DNA of 64,000 bases from assembly GCF_029168945.1 (NCBI RefSeq), contig NC_083605.1, forward strand, positions 75,162,969 through 75,226,968. Direction: 5' to 3'. The position numbers and the translations under genes were made by a program. The notes beneath the pieces are model-generated. The model was given only the letters and a program-made list of their open reading frames with translations, was not told where the DNA came from and did not search any database. Origin of the DNA: Cannabis sativa. Its lineage: Eukaryota > Streptophyta > Magnoliopsida > Rosales > Cannabaceae. Positions 11,700-22,789 of this stretch are shown one piece after another; position 1 is the stretch's first letter; every line of letters begins with the position of its first letter.

Positions 11700-11872
11700 T
11701 TTACTTAGGAAAAAAATTGTCCATTTATTATAAAAAATAAATAATATTTTTAAAAATTAATAAAAATATATGTATTTTTTTAAAAGATATTTTTTATTAT
11801 TTGAGTCCCTAAGAATTTAAGATGGGTGGATCCTAAACGCGGGCCTAGCTCGAGGGCCGACCCTAATAAACT
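11700..11872. mobile_element. hAT-like remnant, copy B only
   Basis: Ends GGGCCTAGCTCGAGGGCCGACCCTA, the GC-rich terminus shared with other hAT-like inserts here (about 5717-6036, 25233-25430). Copy A has no such sequence at the matching place (about 6440-6480). The left end is not resolved. Confidence 0.35.
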
Positions 11873-12984
11873 CAAGTCCTACACCAGAAGAATATGTAAG
11901 AGTTATTTTAGATAAAAGTGTTCTAGTTACTCTATTAATAAAAGATCTTGTAAGAAGGTACACGAAATTAAAACTATGTGCGCTAAACCCAAAACAGACA
12001 ATATCATGAAATAAGTTAAAAAATATTCCTTTTTATTACATAAAGTACCAAATATAATTTTATATAATTTATCAAAACTAGAGTTTTTAATGTATATAAT
12101 AAGGATATAATATATAAAATTGGGTATAAATTAAAAAATAATAAAATAACTATAAAATCAAAATAAAAATAGAAAATAAGTATAAAGTAAAATTTTCTTA
12201 AATATCATACTAATATATAGAGTTAAGATGAAGTTATACAATTCTTCATCATATTATATATTTTGAGCACTTATATAGTTGTCTTTATTTTTCAGTCATA
12301 TTATTGAGTTGTAATATTGAATATTCTCCGACATGTCATATATAGCCATTTTGTTTGACAAAATGTTCATTTTTTTCCCTACTCTATTTCATACATACAA
12401 TATAAATTATATATGTATGTGAATTAATTAGAACATAAAAAGACTACTTTACCAAGAATATTTAAATGTGTCTCATGAGTAGTACTTAAAATATATATAT
12501 TTCTTTTCTACCATAAATGTAAGTCTATAGTTTGTTTTATTTAAGGACATATTAATCCTATTAGTCAAAACAAAGATTAATCTTGGTCATTATTTAAGTA
12601 AAATCCAACAGTCAAACTCATTTTGAAACTATGAATTTTTTGAACAATATTTATAATGTCTTTCAATTTAATTTAATGTCAAAAAATAATTTGTTTTCAT
12701 TAATCTTTGGCTTGAAAAATAATTAAAAAGATGTTATGAAGTACAAAAAGAAAATCTATATTGACTATCGAGTTAAACAAACACGATAATAAGTAAAAAA
12801 AAACTTTGACCAAGAAATTGATAATAATCAACTTCCACTTAACTAAGACTAGATAAACTTGACTGAGTTTACTACAAATACAAGATTGGTAACAAAATAG
12901 AGTTTATGTACGTATCATAAAAAATTATTTTATAAAAATACAACTTACTTAAATTATCCAACAATTTAAAGTACAGAAAAAGAA

Positions 12985-13900
12985 AAGTGCATTTTTGTAC
13001 AAATACCAATTCCATAAGCTATATTTTGTTGTATATGATGGGTGCACATCCGGTCAGTTTTGACGGGTTTCGGGTTTTCGAGTGTATAGAATTCGCATAC
13101 CAAACCCGTTTGTGTGAACTTTTTGGATTTTGGGTCCGTGTGGGTTTTGACCGGGTTTTGGGTTGGCCTGGCTTTTTTTTCTTTTTCAAAAATATAATTT
13201 TTCATAAAAAGAAAATGAAAGAAAGAATATAAAAAGAAGAAGAAAATAAAGGCGTTTTTATAAAAATACTTTGAACAAAATTTATAATTTTACTATCATA
13301 CGGAATTTTTTACAAAAATATTGTCTTTTTATAAAACAATCGTAAAACAACAAAATAAATTAATTAAAACAACAAATGAACAACTAAAAAACAACCTTAA
13401 AAACTTAACATAGTACACAGTATAAAACTTATGCAGTATTTTAAAAAAAAAAAAATTCGCTCAACTGTAAAAAAAATAAAAAAAAATAAAATTTCAGTAT
13501 GTGGTGTAAAAACTCTAAAATAAAAATAATATATCATTGTTGAGAATTAGTTTTTTTTTCCTTTAAATTTATGTTTTTAGGACTGAATATAAAATGTGTA
13601 CAAATTTTTTTTAAAAAAATAAAATAATATACATCCAGGTTTCAGGCAAGATAGGGTGTAATCTGATTTTTTCGGGTGTTAAATTAATGAAACTCGATTC
13701 CGACCTGGTGGGTAGCCAGGTGTAACCCGATTTTTTCGAGTGTTAAATTAATAAAACTCAAACTCAACCGAGTAGTTAACCAGAAGTGTAACTTAAACCC
13801 AGCTTATAATTTTTGAAACTTAGTTTTTTTTTTTTAAGTTTTTTGGGTTTCGATTGTGTGGGTTTTCAGTTGTAAATGAGATGCCCTTACTCTCATGTTT
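12985..13900. mobile_element. Transposon-like block with GGGTTTCGGGTTT repeats
   Basis: Starts near a GGGTGCACATCCGGTC motif followed by repeated GGGTTTCGGGTTTTCG-type words, and ends near GGGTTTTCAGTTGTAAATGA. Inside lie a copy of family Y (13255-13460) and a direct repeat of about 64 bp (13655-13790). The small open frames on both strands have no recognisable domain. The class of element is not certain. Confidence 0.4.
13655..13790. repeat. Two-copy direct repeat of about 64 bp
   Basis: GTGTAATCTGATTTTTTCGG...GTTAAATTAATGAAACTC is followed by GTGTAACCCGATTTTTTCGA...GTTAAATTAATAAAACTC. The copies differ at several bases, so the duplication is not recent. Confidence 0.6.
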
Positions 13901-14436
13901 TATCAAATAGTAATTTTGTTTTCAAAACTTTTTTAAGTAATACCATTTTTACTTTTCATAACTCATAAGCTTCTACACCAAACTCTTTTAAGCAACTTTA
14001 TTGGGCCTACAACTGGGCTGACGAAATCATAAATATATAAAGAGTAATTGTCACAAATATCATTTGATGAGCTTTCCTTAATTTTTAATTTTTAAAAAAT
14101 AAATTGTAATACTAACCAATATTCCTTTTTCAATATTGATTGCGAAATTAATGTGAATATTCAAATAAGACACTAAGATATTTTCAAAAATAAAAAATAA
14201 AAATAATAATAAAAAATAAGACACTAAGATATGTAATAAATAGTTATCATGAATATTTTTAAATGATGATCACATTATATTTAATTATTTGATTGAAATC
14301 AATTGTAAATTATAGTGTCTAATTTGAGTGTGTAAAAAATTGAAAGTATATTTATATACAAATACAGTTATAAGACATATATTTACACTCTATCAACATG
14401 TATATCTCTAAAAATTACATTATTTCGATGGACACA

Positions 14437-16754
14437 TTAAGTATAAGGAGATATAAGTGGGGAGTTTCGACAAATAGGACAAGACGCATTCAATCTGAGC
14501 CATTCATCAATGCAGTTCGAGTGAAAATAGTGAAAGCAATTTGGAAGAGTTCTCACTATATCATTAGCCTGATATTCAGTTAAACATATCGAACAACTAT
14601 TGTAATCAGACTTCAGAAGTCGTCGACTCTCTCCAAACAATCTTTTCGGGTACATTTCAATAATCGTTTTGTCAATTCCAGTGGATGGTAGTCCACCGGA
14701 ATTGGCTTCATTATGATGAGGAAGAGTTGTAGTAGTTGTAGTAGAACTAATACTAGTGTTAGTATTGGGCAATGGGTGATTATGGTTACCATTTCTCCAA
14801 CGGTTATTGCTAAAAATCCTATTTTCTTGGTCTTGGCATTTGGGTCGACAATTGTAGCATAAAAACCCTAATATCCCAAGAAATGTGATGAAGTATAGGG
14901 CATATTGAACACCCTTGGATAGACCTACATTAAGAAAAAAATCATATTATTTAATTATTAGTATAAATATGACTGAGAATTAAAGAGTATTATTCATATT
15001 TATTTATTTAATTATATAATATATGAATAAAATTTGTTAAAATTATAGTACAAATGGGCATTAACTATACACTTATAGCTATTTATGAATAGTGAGTAAT
15101 AGTAGCTCATAATTATAGCAATAATTCCACATAATTATAGCAATTATTGCATATAATTAAGTGTTGTAATTAATTAAAAAATAAAACAAAATTATATAAA
15201 CTAATTATTAAACCACATGCATTCTAAAACATATACGAGTGCTCACTCACTACTAATAATTTAATAAACCTATTCCATAATGAAACATAAAATAATAAAA
15301 TAAAAACAATAATTAAAGTTAGGTAAAATTTTGAATAAGAGATTTACAAATACAAGCAATCCTCCTTAATATGTATATAATAATTTTAATCACCATTACC
15401 AAGCTAAAACTCTTCTTAAATATTAATATACTAATATATTAATGGAGCAGTTAAGTTATGTTACTACTAAAAAAATCAAATTTGGTATCTAAATATGTAT
15501 TAATTTATATTAATTTTCCTAGCTAATTCCTCTTTCTATATTTTAAAAAAAAAAAACTAATTCCTCTAACTAATATAAAAAGGAAAGTTTTAGTTGTACC
15601 TCAAAAAGATATCCCATTTTATTATTTTATTTTGTATAAAGTATATATTTTTAATTTATACTCATTCTTGTTTTTAAAAATAATAATCTTACTTCTAAGA
15701 TTCTAATATTTATATATAAAAAATAATATTAAATATATTTTAAACATTTTTTATAATAAAAACATACAAAATCATTCATTATCTAAAAATATATATTAAA
15801 AAATATTAAAATTAACAATGTGAAAATTTTTAAATATACATAAATAATAAATTTTTTCTAAAAAAAATCATTTTTTTTCCTCTTTCAATACTATAGTAGT
15901 TATATAATTTGTGTAAATAATAATAATAATTATAATTATAATTAGTACATACCATGCTTATTTGGAAGATTAAAGCATCCAATTTCCAAATCATTACTAC
16001 TACTCACAAAGCCACAATCTCCACCACGTTTTTCACATTCTCCACAATTGGGTTCTTGCCACGTCAGCCCTACATAACTCCTCAGATAAAACCCCCACTC
16101 CTCCTCCCACCACTTTTCCGACGCCGTCACCGGAACCATAACCGCCGTCGAAACAACCCTACAAAACGCCGGAGGCGTCGACAAAAACTCCGTCGCAAAA
16201 ATCTCCGTGGGCACCGCCGCAACCGTGTAACCGTTCCCGCTGAGGCACGGAACGGCCAACGGCTTTACTCCGGCGCCGGCGCCGGTCACCGGCTCCGGCG
16301 AACAGTTGAAGAAAGTGAAGCTGCCAAGGTTTCGGACCCGAAAAGGGGTGCCGGAAACGCTGAACTTGGTGTCGAGAAACCGTTTGGGAAGACAGTTATC
16401 TGGGTCGTCGATGGTTAATACTTGGGAGCCATAGACTATCTCTCTGACGGCGAAATCGCCGGCGGGAAGGGAGATAATGGCGTCGGCGCCGGCGCCCGTG
16501 GTGGTGGTGGTGGTGTTTCTGCAAGAGAGGTCGAAACCTGGGTAGCCACAACGAGTTGGGTAGTGATTTTGATCGGAAATTTGAAATGGGAATTTGACAG
16601 TTAATTCAGTTGGAGAAATACAGTTATTTCTGTTACAGATTTGAGCAACTGTGGTTGTGAAATTCATGATGATTAAAATCGAATATGGTAATAAGAAGAA
16701 TGATAAAATTTTAGAAGAAACAGACATTTTTTTTGTGTGTGTAATATTATTCAT
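14437..16754 (-). CDS. Gene C: ATL20/21/22-like RING-H2 protein with GUB_WAK_bind ectodomain, complete
   Basis: A two-exon, putatively membrane-bound E3 ubiquitin ligase. Exon 1 (16754 or 16727 down to 15953) encodes a signal peptide and a cysteine-rich ectodomain (CNRNNC, FPFQIS, GFDLSC, NCLPKRF, CGEC..GGDCGF). The second ATG at 16727 ([18 protein letters not shown]) gives the better signal peptide; the upstream ATG adds nine residues. The donor GT is at 15952-15951. Exon 2 (14924-14437) follows a TAATGTAG acceptor and encodes a transmembrane stretch ([17 protein letters not shown]), a polar linker with a threonine run, the GLD-like motif ([12 protein letters not shown]) and a complete RING-H2: [13 protein letters not shown] and CPIC. 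Length is about 420-429 aa, normal for the family. Phase 1 at the intron, as in genes A and B. Overall more diverged than A is from B. Confidence 0.9.
14925..15952 (-). other. Intron of gene C
   Basis: A 1,028-bp phase-1 AT-rich intron with GTATGTAC donor and TTAATGTAG acceptor (minus-strand sense). No element was recognised inside. Confidence 0.75.
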
Positions 16755-17174
16755 TGATATAGAAATCTAGTGTGTATATATAATATATATTGAATTATTA
16801 TATATATATATATAAAAAAAATATGAAGTGAAATATAATGTCAATTGTCAACTCAATCTAAAGTTATGATTAAATATTGTGTTTTGTAGGTGCTTGGAAG
16901 GTTAATGAAGATTTCTTAGCAAGAGGGTTGGTATTATTATATATAATAATAATATATAAACAAATAATTATTAATTTAGTTATGTGTGTATAGTTTAAAA
17001 TTAATATTTCATTCATTTAAAAATAAATAAATAAATATTTCATTAATTTTCTTACTGTTGATCTTTTATTTTTAAAACAGTGTCTTTGACCTAACAAAAA
17101 TAAATAAATAAATAAATAGTGTACTTATTTTTAATAAGATATATTAATAATCAGTAAATATTATTTTGAACTAT

Positions 17175-17505
17175 GTGTTTTATAAAAGTTATTAATTGGA
17201 TATTATGTTTTGTTAAATGATAAAATAGACTCTGTATTTTTTAGAATTGTAAAAATAGGACCCCGAACTTAATTTTTAACAATTTTTTTTAATATAACCA
17301 ACTTGAAGATGATTTCTAACATGAACAGATACAGAAAATGTAACAGTTTTGTCATAACACATTTAGATCGGTTTATTATTAAATTTTATTTTGACAAAGA
17401 AATCAGCTCAGGATCCTAGTTTTACTATTTTAGAAAAATACGGGGTCCATTATATCATTTAACAAAACAGAAGGTCCAATTGGTAACTTTTGTAAAACTC
17501 AGGGT
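17175..17505. mobile_element. MITE with long inverted repeats
   Basis: Left arm TTTTATAAAAGTTATTAATTGG...TGTTTTGTTAAATGATA is inverted at the right as TGTTTTGTTAAA on the minus strand followed by CCAATTGGTAACTTTTGTAA on the plus strand. The middle contains AATATAACCAACTTGAAGA and AGAAAATGTAACAGTTTTGT. Two related partial copies lie at 17505-17710 and about 25495-25700. No clear target duplication. Confidence 0.5.
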
Positions 17506-17710
17506 CTAATTTTTTTAATATAACCAACTAGAAAATAATTCTTAGCACAAATATATGCAGAAAATGTAACTAATTTTATCATAACACCTCTGTATCGGGT
17601 TACTATTAAGTTTTATTTTAGCAAAAAAAAATAATTTAAGCTCTTATTTGTACTATTTTAAAAAATACAAAGTCTATTATTTTGTCATTTTTCATAATAG
17701 TATTTACTCT
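17505..17710. repeat. Partial second copy of the 17175 MITE family
   Basis: Repeats AATATAACCAACTAGAAAAT, GCAGAAAATGTAACTAATTT and GTTACTATTAAGTTTTATTT in the same order as the neighbour. One inverted arm is missing. Confidence 0.45.
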
Positions 17711-19034
17711 TATAACAAAATAACAGTTGGTATTAGAGTCTATCTCCATACCAACCAATCACGTAAAATTTGAACGCCCATTTGGCAATACAATGAACAA
17801 CTTGATTATAGTTTTAGAGGTCTAAAAAAAGAACAATCCGACGATTCAGGATAACCCAATTATCGATGACCAGTTCTATGTTAATTTGGGTCTTGTAAAA
17901 ATAAAAAAATGAGACCCAATAAAAAAGTTACTGGTTATTAAACATTGAACTTTTTAGATATTATTTTATTTAAATTACTTATCACTAAAGTGCAATATAT
18001 ATTTAGTACTATAAGTATAACTTTTTAGTTTATTATTAACTTTATTTTATTTATTTTATTTTTTTTTTAAATGAGGCCTAAGCGGTGAAGGGTCTAAGAC
18101 GACTGCTTTCTTCGTCTCACTTCGTCGCACAAGGGGCACAAGAGGGTCGGAGAGGGCTAGGAGTTCTGTGAGGGCTGGGTGAAGAAGAAAGAAGAAGAAA
18201 AAAAAAAAAAGAAAAAGAAAAAGGAGAAAAAGTAAAAAAAAAAAAAATTAAAATTTTTTAATTTGATTTATTAATTTTTTTAAAATATTTATAATTGTTT
18301 TTTAAAACTAATATTACGTGAACCACTAAAAATTTGTCACGTGTACCCGTGTGTACACGTGGACAGTCCACCGTGCCACTTAACTGTGATTTTTGGACGG
18401 AGGTGTGCAGAACAAAACGTAACCAGGGTTTAGGTAGTTTAGCCGTCAAAAATTTAGTTTTTGTGGTTAAGTGTTACAAACCGTAAAATTCAGGTGGTTT
18501 CGCCGCCAATATCCCTAAAAAAAAACAATCTTAAAATACAAAAGTTTTGTCAAACTGCCTCTAGCATTGGAAAATTAATTGCAAGTTAAGTGAAAACCAC
18601 ATTTTCATTGGGTTTTCCTTGCAAGCCAAACTAAAACCCACCACTTTCACTTAGCCAACATTAAAATATTAAAAACCTAACTAAAGATAGTAAACTTTCA
18701 GATTCTCATTCCCACTTTTCCTAATACCGCATACCAAACAGCCCATAAAACTCAAACATTAAAAACACACACAATAAAAGTCGAACCCAGAACTTAACAC
18801 ACACATTAGAATAATAATTAAACCATGAATGAAGATTTATGCTACCATTTTTCGAATTTTGGTATTTATTAACAACAAATTTAATATTTTAAATATTTAT
18901 GTCACAATTTTTTTAATAATAAAGTTAAAATTTTAATATAATTTTACTAAGTAATTATTATTAATTAAAATACACAATTTATTTTTTATATATAATTTAA
19001 AATATTTTATATATCCGCCGTGAAGCGCTTGATG
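17711..19034. other. Gene-free repeat remnants
   Basis: 18075-18240 is GC-richer and ends in an AAGAAG/AAAAAA run without a supported frame. 18300-18520 contains CACGTGTACCCGTGTGTACA and GTCCACCGTGCCACTTAA and loosely resembles 53150-53350; both look like remains of one transposon family. The rest is AT-rich, with nothing recognised. Confidence 0.4.
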
Positions 19035-19375
19035 TTTACTAGTTTTTAATAAGGCACAATATTTTGTAAAAGATTTACATTTTTACGTTCAAAGAATATT
19101 TTTTTACATTTTTACGGTTTTCTAAAAAATAACACGAAAACAACATAAAATCAACAAGAAAACTACATAAAAGTAACATGAAAATAACAACAAAAAATAA
19201 CATACATATAACAAAAAATCAACAACTAATTAACGAGATTACAACATAAAAAGACCTTATTTTCTGTAAATAAAATAAAAAAAAATCGTAAAAAATGTTT
19301 AAAATTCTGTGAAACCGTATTTTTGTAATTTTTTTGTTGTTTTTATATTTTTGTGAAATAATCCCTTTTAATAAA
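19035..19375. repeat. Dispersed repeat family X, copy 2
   Basis: Same word order as at 4735-5045: GATTTACATTTTTACG, TTTTTACGGTTTTC, repeated AACA/ACAAC words, CTTATTTTCTGTAAATAAAA, AAAATTCTGTGAAACCGTA and TTTGTGAAATAATCCC. Confidence 0.55.
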
Positions 19376-19439
19376 TATGGTAAACAATTTTTAAGAGTAC
19401 AATTTAAGTTTAATATTAAAATACAAAAAAAAAAAAAAA

Positions 19440-20455
19440 GGTAATGATATAAAAAAAATTACTTTATGTACTATTTTTTATAAATTTATAAATTTATAGT
19501 TTGGGTTGCTTTGCTGATTTTACTGGTAGTTTTTATATAGATTGCTATGTGAATTTTGTTATATTATTTTATAATATAATAAGTGTAGATTAAAATGTGG
19601 TAATATATGTTATTATGTGAATAATATATATTAAGTGTTTGGTAAATAAATTGTGTAACATGTGATTTATTTAACCTAAAATTGTAACCTACACTTTGCA
19701 ACATGGAGAGGAGTTACAAAGTTAATTACTTTTGTAACATCTTTTGGTTGATCATAATTTTGTGTAAAAAAAGAGATGTTACACAAAATCGATGATAGGA
19801 TTTAAATATTATGAAATATAGTTGTTATGATTATATTAATGCTCATTATATGAGAGAAATGAGACGGAGTGTTTGAATTCTAAGTGCATGTGATCACCTA
19901 AACACTATATAAAGAAGTCTAATTTGCTCATTTGGATGAGAAGTTTTCTATCAATAAAGCACTTTGCTAGAAAACCCTAAGGCTTGATAATTCCCAAAGC
20001 TATTTCCTAGAGAATTCTCTTAGTGCTTAGAGATAGGGGAAATAAGCTTTTGGACAAAGGTGTAATACCTTGTTCAAGTCGTGATCCCAACTAATCTACA
20101 CTCAAGGTTGTGAGTGAGTAATAGTATATATACATATTCTTCTCTTGCTGTATATATATATTATATTACATATGTTGTAATCTATTTTCTTATACCTTTC
20201 TTATATATAATATATATAGTGTATATATATATTGTATATTATGTATTGTAACATTTATTTAATTTATTTTATTGATCCTTGTATTATATTGCAATAAAGT
20301 TGTAATATCTTGATTTTCTTCCATGATAATAAAATATCTAACAAATTTTAGTTACAATTTAAATTGTTCTGTTAGTTTTTACGAGAGTTTTTATGTAAAA
20401 TTCTATAAAAATATATAAAAAAAATTATTTTAAAGTATAAAAAAAAAAAAAAACC
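19440..20455. repeat. Dispersed repeat family Z, copy 2, split by a solo LTR
   Basis: The flanks of the solo LTR, joined at AATTT, match the uninterrupted family member at 22455-22675 (ACTTTATRTACTATTTTT, GTTTGGGTTGCTTTGCTG, GATTGCTATGTGAATTT, TTCTATAAAAATATATAAA, A-run). Confidence 0.5.
19557..20343. mobile_element. Solo LTR, Copia-like
   Basis: A 787-bp sequence that starts TGTTATATTATTTTA and ends ATATCTAACA, a TGTT...AACA LTR frame, with a perfect 5-bp target duplication AATTT on both sides (19552-19556 and 20344-20348). An internal TATA-like ACACTATATAAAGAAG is followed by a transcribed-region-like stretch and AATAAA. No internal domain or coding part remains, so it is a solo LTR from LTR-LTR recombination. 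It sits inside a family Z repeat (19440-20455). The Copia assignment rests on size and termini only. Confidence 0.75.
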
Positions 20456-21029
20456 TAATATAAACACCTAATATTATTTAATATTGGAAATATTCAACTA
20501 GGTCTATTTGCATGATTATGGAAACTACACGCTTCCAAAAGTAGTTGTAACACTCATAATTATCATTTGGAAGGATAGACTTCTATCCATAGATTTATTT
20601 AGAAAATTCGCTTTGTTATTTAATGTTAAGTACTTAGGATAAGATTTTTATAGAGTTAATTGGGAGTAACAATGATATTGCCAACTCTCTTAGTTTTATT
20701 GTTTCTGTGTTTTCTTATTGTTTTAGATTGGAAAATTTACATAGTATATTAACTTTTGTTATTTTTTTTTACAAAAATACTGTCAGATGGTATTTTTACT
20801 ATTGTACTATATTTTTTTATAAGTTTCATATTGCAGTATACTGTGTTAAGTTTTTACTGGTGTTCTACTGGTATTTTTTTGTTGTTCTACTGTTGTTTTG
20901 AGTTGTTCTGTTTTGTGTTTTTCTAGTGTTTTATAAAAACACAGTATTTTTTAAAACTTTTTTGTATGATAGTATTTTTGTAAAAGTTAACCCAAATTCT
21001 AGTATTTTTGTAAGTTTCTCTTTAGATTA
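20456..21029. other. Gene-free, includes an inverted family Y copy
   Basis: 20735-21005 is family Y in inverse orientation (ACAAAAATACTGTCAGATGG, TACTGTGTTAAGTTTTTACT, GTTGTTCTACTGTTGTTTTG). 20456-20734 has no recognisable feature. Confidence 0.5.
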
Positions 21030-21705
21030 GGGACGGCCCTAGGCTAAGGTGGGTTAGGCCCGTGCCTAAGGCCCACTTCTATTATAGGTCTAAATTAAAA
21101 AAAAAAAAAACTTTTAATAATTTTTCAAAATGTTTTTTTTTTTTTGAGCAAAAGATGATTTATTCATTCATAAACATTCGACATCAACAATAGACTTGAG
21201 TTCAAGAGGAGCAGTAAACTCACTAACAATAAGATCTGAATGGTAACAAGACGCTCTAGCAAGGCAATGAGCCGCTCTATTAGCAGACCGTTTAACAAAA
21301 TGTAACGACACATGACTAATACAAGACAGTAAATTACGACAATCTTGTACCAAAAAACCAAACTGCGAAGGCATCTGAATTGAGCCAGTGACAGCCTGCA
21401 CCACCACAAGCGAATCCGTCTCAATCTCCACCTCCGTCCTCCCCTTACGCTTGATCCAACTCAGCGCTTCCTTCACCTCAATAACTTCAGCAATCTCAGG
21501 CCCCACAACACCAAGCCGACTGCCCGAGATAGCTTCAATTATTTTCCCATCAGCCCCACGAGCTACACACCCAAAACCGTACTTGTGTTCCTCCGCAAAG
21601 ATAGCACCATCCACGTTCAAAATGTTATTTTATTGTTATAAAAATAGTTTAAAAATATTATTTTTTTTAAGGCTTAAATTAAAATTAACTCAGGACTGAC
21701 CGTGT
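21030..21705. mobile_element. hAT-like element interrupted by a LINE fragment
   Basis: Left end TTAGGGACGGCCCTAGGCTA, followed by GGCCCGTGCCTAAGGCCCAC; the right end read on the other strand is CACGGTCAGTCCTGAG. The left half matches the hAT-like element at 25233-25430 in wording (GGCTAGGCCTGTGCCTAGGG, GGCCCACTT). The two halves are separated by the LINE insert at 21135-21615. The proposed target duplications (CTTTAGAT and TTTTAAAT) match at only six of eight bases. Confidence 0.45.
21135..21615 (-). pseudogene. 5'-truncated LINE fragment: RNase H (RVT_3) domain with poly-A tail
   Basis: The minus strand encodes an RNase H-like domain typical of plant non-LTR retrotransposons: NVDGA at the start (first catalytic Asp), a conserved Glu in the EIAEVIEVKEAL helix, ETDSLVVVQAV (third acidic residue) and HVSLHFVKRSANRAAHCLAR (final His/Arg region). 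It is open from 21620 to 21168. A poly-A tract (T run at 21133-21145) follows on the minus strand. The perfect 11-bp target duplication TTCAAAATGTT (21124-21134 and 21616-21626) shows this is a complete insertion event that was truncated at NVDGA. It cannot be active alone. Confidence 0.8.
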
Positions 21706-22454
21706 TTTAAATGGAACTATTTGTTTCCATTACATTCTAGATTTGCACTGTAAAAAAAAACAATTTGTGAATATATATTTACAGAAAAAAAAAAAAAAGC
21801 ATAGAATGTGTTTCATTAGAGAAATGAGTAAAATCAAAAGGTTGTAATATAATATAAATGAAAGTGATAGTGAATTTTATTTTCTTGAAAAAAGAAATGA
21901 TGGTGGGGTTAAATAAATAGATAATGGAACAATTTTTAGTTTTTTTTTTTTTTTTTTTTAAATGATAGATAATTTTATTATTATTATTTTTCCAATGGAA
22001 AATGACAAATAATTTGGGTGAATAGATTTATGTTTATTTTATTTTTATTACATATAAGTAATTACTGGGTGAATCATTATTTTTTGGTATTTCTTATAAT
22101 AAATTTAAAATTCCATCATCACAACGTGGCTCCAGCCATGCCTCAACTTATAGTTGTGTTTTTTTACAAAGTTAAGAAACTAAGTATATAAAGCCAAAAA
22201 TAAAAGACAAAACAAATTAATTATTTATATAGAAAAAGAAACAAACAAACAAAATATGACTTTGACAATCATAATTCATATAGAAAATGGTATCCTTTAA
22301 AATGAAAAAAAAAAAAAAAAAAAAAGTTTTACCAAGAGGTTTAATTATGAGAAATAATTCCTTAAAAAAATATGACAAATTAATTTCTTACAAAATAAAA
22401 AAAAAATACAATATAATAATCGATTTCGAAAGTAAAAACACCAACTAATAAATA
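21706..22454. other. Gene-free AT-rich stretch
   Basis: Poly-A and poly-T runs (21786, 21942, 22305) and no recognised element or gene. Confidence 0.5.
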
Positions 22455-22675
22455 ATTATATAGATCGGAATTACTTTATATATTATTTTTAATTTTTTTT
22501 CTTGTCATTTTTTTGTTTGAGTTATTTTAGTAATTGTTATGTGAATTGCTATATAAATTTAAATTGTGATTTAAGTAATCATGTTAGTTGCAATGTGAGT
22601 TATTATATAAATTTTCGTAAATATACAAAAAAAAAAAAAAAAAATCACTTTAAAATGTAAAAAAAAGTCCTTATA
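22455..22675. repeat. Dispersed repeat family Z, uninterrupted copy
   Basis: ACTTTATATATTATTTTTAA, GTTTGAGTTATTTTAG, GTTATGTGAATTGCTATATA, GTGAGTTATTATATAAATTT, then a long A run and CACTTTAAAATG. It serves as an empty-site reference for the two interrupted copies. Confidence 0.5.
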
Positions 22676-22789
22676 GAAATTCAAAACAACAATATCATAT
22701 TACGTGACTCGTTTAAGTAATGTTCGGTAATCATTTAAAAAAATCAGTTTCTATTTAATTAGTAGTAGAAACTAAAAACAAACAGAAAA

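Larger units (their letters stand above)
7700..12655. repeat. Tandem duplication, copy B
   Basis: The right copy of the duplication that starts near 690. Its left end abuts the right end of copy A near 7690-7740, where TGAAACTATGAATTTTTTTAA (the sequence that ends the matching block near 12640 too) gives way to sequence matching about 760. Copy B carries ectodomain exon B but not the transmembrane-RING exon, because the unit began inside the intron. It has its own inserts at about 9807-10118 and about 11700-11870. Confidence 0.8.

Noticed and set aside
12966..13232. Overlapping open frames on both strands
   Set aside because: They lie in GGGTTT-rich repeat sequence with no domain and no gene context.
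15954..16604. Plus-strand open frames of 154 and 60 codons
   Set aside because: They lie antisense to exon 1 of gene C, whose minus-strand reading has a signal peptide and conserved cysteines. The plus-strand frames are Arg/Pro-rich by-products of GC-rich codons.
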